Shown here one piece after another: positions 18,427-24,877 of a DNA stretch of 64,000 nt. The DNA lies in assembly GCA_017405595.1 (NCBI GenBank), contig JAFRAC010000016.1:1-64000 (forward strand), read 5' to 3'. Position 1 is the first letter of the stretch; each line of letters starts with the position of its first letter. The position numbers were made by a program, and so were the translations under genes. This stretch comes from Thermoguttaceae bacterium. GTDB taxonomy: Bacteria > Planctomycetota > Planctomycetia > Pirellulales > Thermoguttaceae. The notes under the pieces were generated by a model. The model searched no databases. It was not told where the DNA came from and saw only the letters and a program-made list of their open reading frames with translations.

Positions 18427-20406
18427 ATGATGGTCTGTTTTCGCCGTTTGACTTATCTTCTTTTTCTCCTTTTCGGCTGCGCGGTCTGCGCCGCCGGCGA
18501 GCCGCTCGGCCCCTGCGATATCCTTGCCGACGGGGAAGGGGAATATTTGTATATCCTCCTGCACGACGCCGGAGAGCTCTGGCGTGTTTCCGCCGACGGG
18601 AACGCGCCGCCCGAAACCGTTCCCCTTCCGATGAAACCGGTCCGGATGCGCTGGACCGCCGACCGCGCGCGCATTGCCGTCGTCGGCGGCGTGCCGGACG
18701 GAAAACTGCTTCTGGTGCGCGTCAAAGACGGCCGGGGCGCCAATGTTGCGCCGGCGGTTGAAAAAGTCTTTGACGCCGGCCATTCCCCCGCCGACGTCGC
18801 TTCGGGAGTGCGGGAAGGGAAAGACCTCTTTTACGTGGCCGACCGGTTTGCGGGCCTCGTGCGCGAAATCGACGGCGAGTCCGGCGCGCCTCTCCGCACC
18901 TTTGACGCCGGGCGGGAACCGGCCGCCATTCAGATCACCCCCGACGGGGCGTTTCTGGCGGTCGGCGGGCTCCTTCCCGAAGACCCGGCCGACGTGGCGC
19001 AGACCTCGGCGCGCGTGCGGATCATCGACCTCGCCTCCGGCGAGACGGCCGCCGTTCCGATCGAAAACGGGATCAGCAACCTTTACGATCTGGCGCTTTC
19101 CCCCGACGGGCGTCTGGCGGTGGTCTCTGCCACCCGGGGAAACTACCGCACGGTCACCAGCCAGGTCGAAGGGGGCTGGATCGTCGACAATGTGATCGCC
19201 GTGATCGACGTGCGGCGCAGGAAATACATCGAAACGTTTGAACTCGACAATCAGTACCGGGGCGCGCCGAACCCGTGGCAGCTCCGTTTCAGCGACGACG
19301 GCGCTTTTCTGGCGGTCGCCCTTTCCGGCAGCGGCGAAGTCGAACTGATTCCGACCCCCCGCCTTTACGAACTGGTCAACTACCGCCTGACCGACGACAT
19401 TCAGCGGACGCCGACCCGCGAAGAACATCTTATGCCGTTCCGGACGCGGATCAGTTTCGGCCTGGCGGGGACCCGTTCGGTGGCGATGCACGGCGACACC
19501 CTCTGGACCTGCGCCTACTTCGACGACGCCGTCGGCCGGGCGCGGATCGCGATCGAGCCGGAAAAGCTCGCCGGCGGCGACGCCGACCGCGGCTATCCGC
19601 GCAAACTCAAGCCGCTCCGTCCCGACGAGGACGTTCCGCCCGCGCCGGGCGCGCCGCTGCACTGGGTTCAGCTCGAACAGCTGACGCCCGCCGCCGGGGT
19701 TGCCGTCGACCGTGCCTTTGCCCGCTTGGCACCCGAATCCGCCGAAACGCCGGTCCGCCGGGGGGAACGCCTCTTTTACAATGCGCTCATCTGCCGCGAG
19801 CACTGGCAGAGCTGCATCACGTGCCACCCCGACGCGCGCGCCGACGCGCTGAGCTGGGATTTGCTCAACGACGGGACGAACAACCCCAAGAACACGAAGA
19901 GCCTTCTCTTCTCGCACGAGACTCCCCCCTCGATGATCACCGGCGTCCGGCCCGACGCCGAAACCGCGGTGCGCGCCGGGGTGATCCACATCCTCTTCAG
20001 TCACCTCGACGAAGAGGACTACTGCGCGATCGACGAGTACCTCAAATCGCTCCGGCCGGTACCGAGCCCCCGGCTCCGGGACGGGAACCTGAGCGAATCG
20101 GCCCAGCGGGGGAAACGCCTCTTCGAAAGTTCCCGCACCGGCTGCGCCGACTGCCATCACGGCCCCTACTACACCGACATGATGATCCACGCCTCCCCGC
20201 CCCAGGATCCGTTCGAGCCCCGCACGAAGTTCGACACGCCCACCCTTTGCGAAATCTGGCGCACGGCCCCCTATCTGAGCACCGGCCACTGGCGCACACT
20301 GCGCGAAGCGCTCCTCGACGGGAAACACGGCAATCCCGACGGACGGCTCGGCCGCCTGACCGAAGAAGAACTTCACGACCTGATCGAGTTCGTCCTTTCG
20401 CTCTGA
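18427..20406 (+). CDS. Secreted beta-propeller / cytochrome c (MauG-like) protein
   Basis: 659 residues. A signal peptide (LTYLLFLLFGCAVCAAG) is followed by a YVTN/WD-like propeller up to about residue 420 (ITPDGAFLAVGG, ALSPDGRLAVVS, FSDDGAFLAVALSG). The C-terminal part has two heme c sites, CITCH (about residue 462) and CADCH (about 573), as in di-heme cytochrome c peroxidase/MauG proteins. In planctomycetes such fusions are common periplasmic redox proteins of unknown substrate. The spacing of heme sites fits a truncated MauG domain. Possible operon with the preceding Sel1 protein. Confidence 0.82.
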   Translation: MMVCFRRLTYLLFLLFGCAVCAAGEPLGPCDILADGEGEYLYILLHDAGELWRVSADGNAPPETVPLPMKPVRMRWTADRARIAVVGGVPDGKLLLVRVKDGRGANVAPAVEKVFDAGHSPADVASGVREGKDLFYVADRFAGLVREIDGESGAPLRTFDAGREPAAIQITPDGAFLAVGGLLPEDPADVAQTSARVRIIDLASGETAAVPIENGISNLYDLALSPDGRLAVVSATRGNYRTVTSQVEGGWIVDNVIAVIDVRRRKYIETFELDNQYRGAPNPWQLRFSDDGAFLAVALSGSGEVELIPTPRLYELVNYRLTDDIQRTPTREEHLMPFRTRISFGLAGTRSVAMHGDTLWTCAYFDDAVGRARIAIEPEKLAGGDADRGYPRKLKPLRPDEDVPPAPGAPLHWVQLEQLTPAAGVAVDRAFARLAPESAETPVRRGERLFYNALICREHWQSCITCHPDARADALSWDLLNDGTNNPKNTKSLLFSHETPPSMITGVRPDAETAVRAGVIHILFSHLDEEDYCAIDEYLKSLRPVPSPRLRDGNLSESAQRGKRLFESSRTGCADCHHGPYYTDMMIHASPPQDPFEPRTKFDTPTLCEIWRTAPYLSTGHWRTLREALLDGKHGNPDGRLGRLTEEELHDLIEFVLSL

Positions 20407-20696
20407 CGGGCCGCGCGGGGGCCGCTCTTCGGCGCGCTTCCCGCCCTTTCCCCCCGCTTTTCCGCCGGCGCGCTCTTTCCCCGGCCTTGTATAGCACAGA
20501 TTCCCGCGGCGGCCCGCCGCGCTTTTTGGAACTTTACGCAAAGAGCGCAACCGTTACGATTGGCATAAAGGGAAATTTTTCCTATTTTCTTTAATTTTGC
20601 TAGTTTGGGACGATTATATAACCAGACGCCTTTACCAAAAGCGCCCAATTCATCTTAAATTCATATTTTAACATCAAGCCAATAGCGGATTCAGAT

Positions 20697-21335
20697 ATGC
20701 CGGAAATTCTGACTGTCGTGGCTTCGGCCATTTCGAGTTTCTCTTCTGTCATGACACCCGACCCGATCCAAACGATCTCCGACGTTCAGGAGGCGATCAG
20801 CTCCCTGATCCGGGAAGAGCCGGCCGAGGACGCTCTTCTCCCCTGTTCGGTCGATCTGCAGGCGCCGGCGTCGACGGTCCCCTCGATTACGACTTTCGAG
20901 GTGCTCGACCTTCTGAATCTGCCCGAAATGGGAGCGCCGAAGAAACGGGGCCGCAAACCGATCCGGAAAGAGTTCACCGAAATCCGGCTTCACAGGGACC
21001 GGGCGACCGACGCCTGCTGGAACGAGGAGGGGGAAGGGCGCCGCCGCCGTCAGGTCGATCCGACCACCTGCGAACGGGACTATTCCGAAGACGAAGTCGA
21101 GTTCATGCGGGCGCTCGACCTGTACAAGAAGATGAACGGCCGCCTCTTCCCGACCTGCAGCGAGACGCTCGAAGTTCTCAGGCGGCTCGGCTACGTGAAG
21201 ATGCCCCCCTGCCGCGATTTCGACTGGAACGAGCCGTTTTACGCCGTCGAGGAACCCTGTTTCGGGGTCACGGAGTTCCAGGAGACCGCCGCCCCCGTCT
21301 GGAACGAAGACGAGATTCTTTCGGCCGACGCGTAA
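20697..21335 (+). CDS. Conserved planctomycete protein with AT-hook-like motif
   Basis: 212 residues. Two recognisable parts: a basic [12 protein letters not shown] segment (about residue 82) like an AT-hook, and a C-terminal block [18 protein letters not shown] then [19 protein letters not shown] recall that block from uncharacterised planctomycete proteins. No known catalytic motif. It may bind DNA, but this is inference. The upstream 20407-20696 ends in an AT-rich stretch with a possible -10 TATATA at 20615-20620; the ribosome site before ATG 20697 is weak, and ATG 20751 is an alternative start. Confidence 0.7.
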   Translation: MPEILTVVASAISSFSSVMTPDPIQTISDVQEAISSLIREEPAEDALLPCSVDLQAPASTVPSITTFEVLDLLNLPEMGAPKKRGRKPIRKEFTEIRLHRDRATDACWNEEGEGRRRRQVDPTTCERDYSEDEVEFMRALDLYKKMNGRLFPTCSETLEVLRRLGYVKMPPCRDFDWNEPFYAVEEPCFGVTEFQETAAPVWNEDEILSADA

Positions 21336-21351
21336 GGGCCCCGATTCCCCC

Positions 21352-21379
21352 TTGCAAAAGGGGTGCGCGGGGGTATAAT
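21352..21379 (+). promoter_or_regulatory. tRNA-Ser promoter
   Basis: TTGCAA (21352-21357), 16-base spacer, consensus TATAAT (21374-21379), 15 bases before the tRNA 5' end. Confidence 0.8.
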
Positions 21380-21394
21380 GCGTTTAGGCATTTT

Positions 21395-21476
21395 GGAGGA
21401 TAAGCGAATGGCTAGCGGCCTCATTGGAAATGAGGTGCCCTTAACGGGGTTGCGGGTTCGAGTCCCGTGTCCTCCG
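21395..21476 (+). tRNA. tRNA-Ser (anticodon GGA)
   Basis: Acceptor GGAGGAT pairs with GTCCTCC; anticodon stem CCTCA/TGAGG closes the loop TTGGAAA with anticodon GGA. A long variable arm (GCCCTTAACGGGG) marks a class II tRNA, and the T arm is GCGGG-TTCGAGT-CCCGT. Discriminator base G; CCA is not encoded. Confidence 0.93.
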
Positions 21477-21565
21477 CTTCTTATACAATCAGCGTTTTAT
21501 CCCGATGTTCGGCGCGGCACAGGCGATCTTCCCGCGCCGTTTTTGATGAAAAGAGAGGTTTTGCC

Positions 21566-22021
21566 ATGAAAATCGTCGTTACTGCCGACCCCTGTGCCGT
21601 TCCGCTCAAAAAGACGGTCATCAAGTATCTCGAATCGCTCGGCCACACGGTCTACGAGTGCGGATCGACCGAAACGAAGGAAGTCCCCTACTACGACGCC
21701 GCCGTGGAAGGCGCCCGCGCCATCCAGAACGGGGAAGGGGAACGGGGCATCTTCATCTGCGGTTCCGGAATGGGAATGTCGATCGTCGGCAACTGGTTCA
21801 AGGGTGTCCGCGCCTCGGTTGTCGAATCGGTCTTTGCCGCGAAACTCTGCCGCGCCATCAACGATGCCAACGTTCTCTGCCTGGGCGCGCTCCTTCTGGG
21901 CGAATGGAACGCACTCCGCGCGATCGACGCGTTCCTCAGCACCAACCTGGGCGACGACATGCCCGACATCGCCGATTTCCTGAAAGAGGCCGCCGTCAAG
22001 GTCGAAGCGATCCGCAGCTGA
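21566..22021 (+). CDS. rpiB: RpiB/LacA/LacB-family sugar-phosphate isomerase
   Basis: 151 residues from ATG 21566 (AAGAGAGG 7 bases upstream). Interconverts ribose-5-phosphate and ribulose-5-phosphate in the pentose phosphate pathway, by family analogy. Features: KIVVTADPCAVPLKK at the N-terminus, the phosphate/anion loop ICGSGMGMSIVGN and GVRASVV, and LCLGALLLG. The usual active-site Cys is retained in the ICGSG loop. The N-terminal Asp-His of E. coli RpiB reads DPCA here, so substrate preference may differ. Monocistronic, ended by a strong terminator. Confidence 0.85.
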   Translation: MKIVVTADPCAVPLKKTVIKYLESLGHTVYECGSTETKEVPYYDAAVEGARAIQNGEGERGIFICGSGMGMSIVGNWFKGVRASVVESVFAAKLCRAINDANVLCLGALLLGEWNALRAIDAFLSTNLGDDMPDIADFLKEAAVKVEAIRS

Positions 22022-22044
22022 CGCTTGAAACACACGTCCAGCAT

Positions 22045-22079
22045 AAAAAAAGGAAAGCCCGAAAGGCTTTCCTTTTTTT
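22045..22079 (+). terminator. Bidirectional intrinsic terminator after rpiB
   Basis: AGGAAAGCC (22051-22059) pairs with GGCTTTCCT (22065-22073), loop CGAAA, flanked by A6 upstream and T6 downstream. Serves rpiB and can also stop the convergent EF-hand transcript. Confidence 0.92.
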
Positions 22080-22153
22080 GTGCTCCGCCGCGCGGCGCCA
22101 AACCGGACACCGCGCGGAAACGGACAGACTGCCGGCAAGCGGGAACGAACGCC

Positions 22154-23251
22154 TTACCGTTCAGGGCGCTGGCCCGGACCCCGTCCCCGGCGGCCTCTTT
22201 CCCCGCGCGGAGGCTGGGGGAAAAGATCCCGCACTTCCTCTTCCGACAGGACGCCGTCGCCGTTCTTATCGGCCTTCTTCATCGAATCGGCGACCGCGTT
22301 CCGCACCGATTCGGCAACCTTATCGGCGGCGGGAATCGCCCCGTCTTCATCTTTCGCGCTGTTGATCGCGTCGAATACGGCGCTCATCGGGCCGGCCGGT
22401 CTGCGGGGCCCGCCGGCTTCCCGGTTCGGCCGCGGCGGCCGGTTCCCCTCACCGTTCCGCCCGCCTCTGCCGCGGCGGGGAGGCAGCCCGTCGGGCCGCC
22501 CTTCCGGACGGCGGGGAGGCCCCTGGAACCGGTTCATCGAAGCCGCCTGTTCCTCGCCGCTCAGAAACCCGTCGCCGTCGGCATCGGCGTCGATCAGCCC
22601 CTGTTTGAACGGTTCGGGCATCTGTTCGGGGAGTTTCGACAGGTCGAGTTTTCCGTCCTCGGTTCTCGCGTCGGCAAACGGATCGCGGAACCGGTTCATC
22701 GACGCGGCCCGTTCCTCGGCGCTCAGGAACCCGTCGCCGTCGGTATCGGCGTCGGTGAGCGATTTCCGGAACGGTTCGGGCATCTGTTCGGGGAGTTTCG
22801 ACAGATCGATTTTCCCGTCTTCGGTTCTCGCATCGGCAAGCGGATCGGGGAACGGCCCACCCTGCCCGCGCGGACCGGCGAACGGACCCCCCGGTCCGGA
22901 CGGGCCGGGGAACCCGGGACGGCGGAAAATGCTGACCGATTCGAGTTCTTCCCGGTCGATGCGGCCGTCGCCGTTGGCGTCGGCCTTCGCGATTTCGGTT
23001 TGAACCAGTTCCGCGCAGGAATCGGCGGCTTTGCCGATATCGACGTTCCCCTCATCATTTTTCGACTGGTCCAGAACCCCCATCATCCGGCCGAAAAAGC
23101 CGGGACCGGCCGGCGTGCCGGGCGCCGCCTCGTTTGGAGCCGGAACGGGGGGAGCGCTTTCCGGCGCTTTCGCGGCGCGCTGAGCCGCCGCTGAACCGGC
23201 CAGCGCAAGGGCCGCCAGCATGAGAGCGGGAAGGAAAAATTGCTTCGTCAT
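22154..23251 (-). CDS. Secreted EF-hand calcium-binding protein
   Basis: 365 residues with a cleavable signal peptide (FFLPALMLAALALAGSAAAQ). Four EF-hand loops are readable: DANGDGRIDREE, DTDGDGFLSAEE, DADGDGFLSGEE and DKNGDGVLSEEE. The middle two lie in a tandem duplication of about 55 residues (ARTEDGKIDLSKLPEQMPEP is shared). Pro/Gly/Arg-rich linkers separate them. Planctomycetes encode many such periplasmic EF-hand proteins; the role is unknown. ATG 23251 follows AGGAG by 8 bases. Convergent with rpiB. Confidence 0.85.
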   Translation of the reverse strand: MTKQFFLPALMLAALALAGSAAAQRAAKAPESAPPVPAPNEAAPGTPAGPGFFGRMMGVLDQSKNDEGNVDIGKAADSCAELVQTEIAKADANGDGRIDREELESVSIFRRPGFPGPSGPGGPFAGPRGQGGPFPDPLADARTEDGKIDLSKLPEQMPEPFRKSLTDADTDGDGFLSAEERAASMNRFRDPFADARTEDGKLDLSKLPEQMPEPFKQGLIDADADGDGFLSGEEQAASMNRFQGPPRRPEGRPDGLPPRRGRGGRNGEGNRPPRPNREAGGPRRPAGPMSAVFDAINSAKDEDGAIPAADKVAESVRNAVADSMKKADKNGDGVLSEEEVRDLFPQPPRGERGRRGRGPGQRPER

Positions 23252-23559
23252 TGGGATACTCCTTTGTTTGATTTCAAAAACATTTCAATTCAGTAAGGAA
23301 GATTTCGTACATTCGTACGGAGCTCATTCTATTAAACACCGGGAAAAAAGAAAAGTTCCGTTTGTTTGGGGGATTTTTAAAAATTTTTTTGGGGGGGAAG
23401 ACTAATCCGGGAGGGGGAGAAAAAGAATAAATTTGCGAAAGATATTGTACATTATCCAGCCGCATTCTTCTTTAAGTGGTAATCGGCGGGACCGAAGGGG
23501 AACGCTGTTCCGCGCACGAGACGACCGACGGCGATAACCGCGGGAAGGCGCGGGGGCGT
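23252..23559. other. Intergenic region, AT-rich, no gene
   Basis: 308 bases. It holds homopolymer-rich text at 23334-23400 (T7 followed by G7) and the short inverted repeat GTAC-ATTC-GTAC near 23307. A possible minus-strand -10 TAGAAT lies near 23325 for the EF-hand gene, with no convincing -35. No coding frame or RNA gene recognised. Confidence 0.5.
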
Positions 23560-24048
23560 CTAAAAAATCACAGATTTGTTTGTGATCCACATATGCACGG
23601 AGTTCTTTTTCCAATTGATCATCTCTTCATGCTCCAGCATTTCGGAGGCCATTCTGACCAGCGGCATGCCGGTTTCTTCCGTGCCTTCTTTCCCGGCGGC
23701 CGCGGTTTGTTCCGCTTTCTTGGACCGCAAAAAAGTCTTTCCGTGCACTTCGGTGACGGTGATCGACGACGGATCGGTTTTCAGGCAGTAAGCTTTCAGG
23801 AGTATCCGAACCAGCAGATTGTACACGCTTTCCGAAACGATGTCTTTGTGAACATTCAGTGTCCGTGTCTCGTATTGGGTACGAAGCGGTACCGGTTCCG
23901 TGTCCGAATCGTGTTTCGAGTCGGGCAAAAATTCGTTCAGCCACTCCAATAAAGGGTAACTGGAACTGCACATTCGGATATCGGCAAGGGGATGGCCCCC
24001 TTTTTTCGGGGTCGCCAGAATGTAAATGATATAGGCGCAATTGCTCAT
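23560..24048 (-). CDS. Unknown protein
   Basis: 162 residues, no family recognised. The start is well supported: AAGGAGA 6 bases before ATG 24048. The N-terminus is hydrophobic (CAYIIYILATP), followed by mixed polar sequence with DIVSESVYNLLVRILLKAYC as a likely helix and a Lys/Glu-rich linker before a conserved-looking end (MPLVRMASEMLEHEEMINWK). No Cys pairs, heme or nucleotide motifs. It stands alone, with a leader containing ACGGTTT/AAACCGT inverted boxes (24081-24099) and a possible -10 TAGAAT at 24168-24163. Probably real but of unknown function; lower G+C than neighbours. Confidence 0.65.
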   Translation of the reverse strand: MSNCAYIIYILATPKKGGHPLADIRMCSSSYPLLEWLNEFLPDSKHDSDTEPVPLRTQYETRTLNVHKDIVSESVYNLLVRILLKAYCLKTDPSSITVTEVHGKTFLRSKKAEQTAAAGKEGTEETGMPLVRMASEMLEHEEMINWKKNSVHMWITNKSVIF

Positions 24049-24197
24049 AGCTTTCTCCTTGATTTCGGCGTTGGGCTTTCACGGTTTCCGCTAAACCGTT
24101 CTTTCCGATATGCACTTTCCGGTTTAGAACGCACTTACCGCAAGACCGTTTGGTTTCCTCACATTCTAACCGCCGCATCTCCCGTTTGTACAGTGTT

Positions 24198-24271
24198 ATC
24201 TTTACTTTTCTCCCGTTTTTGGTGAAAAAATCTTTACTTTTGGGCACGTTTGCACCCCCAAAAGTAAAGAT
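24198..24271. repeat. ATCTTTACTTTT repeats: two direct, one inverted
   Basis: ATCTTTACTTTT starts at 24198 and 24230, and its reverse complement ends at 24271. The last two form a perfect 15-bp inverted repeat (24230-24244 with 24257-24271) around a 12-base spacer. Lies 150-225 bases upstream of the unknown minus-strand gene, so an operator role is possible. Confidence 0.8.
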
Positions 24272-24391
24272 AGAACCGTGGGCAAAGATAATCTTCCGCG
24301 AAGGGCTCGAACAGGTGAGCCCGCCGGCAAGCCGTGAACCGGGAGGCTGGGGAAATCAGGTTAGACCTAAAACAGAAGGTTTTAAAATTTG

Positions 24392-24510
24392 CTTTAATTA
24401 AGCGGCACTTTCCAAGGCCTAATTAAAGGATATTTTAATTAAAGGTGGAAAATCCTGCAATAATTAAAGTATTCTTTAATTACAGAGGGCTTGAGCCGCG
24501 ATAATTAAAG
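24392..24510. repeat. Cluster of six TAATTAAAG nonamers
   Basis: Exact TAATTAAAG at 24420, 24436, 24461 and 24502; its reverse complement CTTTAATTA at 24392 and 24474. The copies at 24461 and 24474 make a 9-bp inverted repeat with a 4-base loop. Very AT-rich compared with the surrounding genome. Iteron- or operator-like; no function known. Confidence 0.85.
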
Positions 24511-24653
24511 CTCTCTTTAAAAAGTCAGTGGGCCGCTGGGCTTGTTCGACCTGTAACAGAGAGATTGGTTTGGTTCGCGCAAGCAACGGAGATCGCAGAA
24601 GAGCGCTTTGCTGTTCCTGCGGGGCTGTCCGGGGTTCGGGAAACCAATAAAAA

Positions 24654-24684
24654 AGCGGTTTCAAGGAAAAACCTTGAAACCGCT
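24654..24684 (-). terminator. Intrinsic terminator of tRNA-Ile
   Basis: AGCGGTTTCAAGG (24654-24666) pairs perfectly with CCTTGAAACCGCT (24672-24684) around five bases; on the minus strand the stem is followed by a T run (24653-24650). Begins 5 bases after the tRNA 3' end. Confidence 0.9.
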
Positions 24685-24689
24685 GAAAG

Positions 24690-24764
24690 TGGGCGTGCAT
24701 GGACTCGAACCATGGACCTCGTCCTTATCAGGGACGCGCTCTAACCAAACTGAGCTATACGCCC
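24690..24764 (-). tRNA. tRNA-Ile (anticodon GAT)
   Basis: Minus-strand cloverleaf: acceptor GGGCGTA/CACGCCC (last pair A-C mismatched), D arm GCTCAGTTTGGTTAGAGC, anticodon stem and loop GTCCCTGATAAGGAC with anticodon GAT, T arm CATGG-TTCGAGT-CCATG, discriminator A. CCA is not encoded. No rRNA genes flank it, unlike many tRNA-Ile(GAT) genes. Confidence 0.92.
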
Positions 24765-24877
24765 ATCCCCCAAAGGGTCGGGTACCATTCTAACCCTTTT
24801 TTCCCGGCCGACAAGGGGGGCGGGGACGGCGGGGCGGAAATCCCGGCCCGGCTGGCTTTCCCCTTTGTCCGATTCGC

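Noticed and set aside
24280..24370. Structured RNA such as tmRNA, SRP RNA or RNase P
   Set aside because: None of the signature motifs of these RNAs is present.
24392..24510. Replication origin
   Set aside because: No DnaA boxes (TTATCCACA-like) and no dnaA/dnaN nearby; the nonamer does not match the DnaA box.
23460..24764. Integrated element using tRNA-Ile as attachment site
   Set aside because: No integrase and no repeated copy of the tRNA 3' end found in the window.
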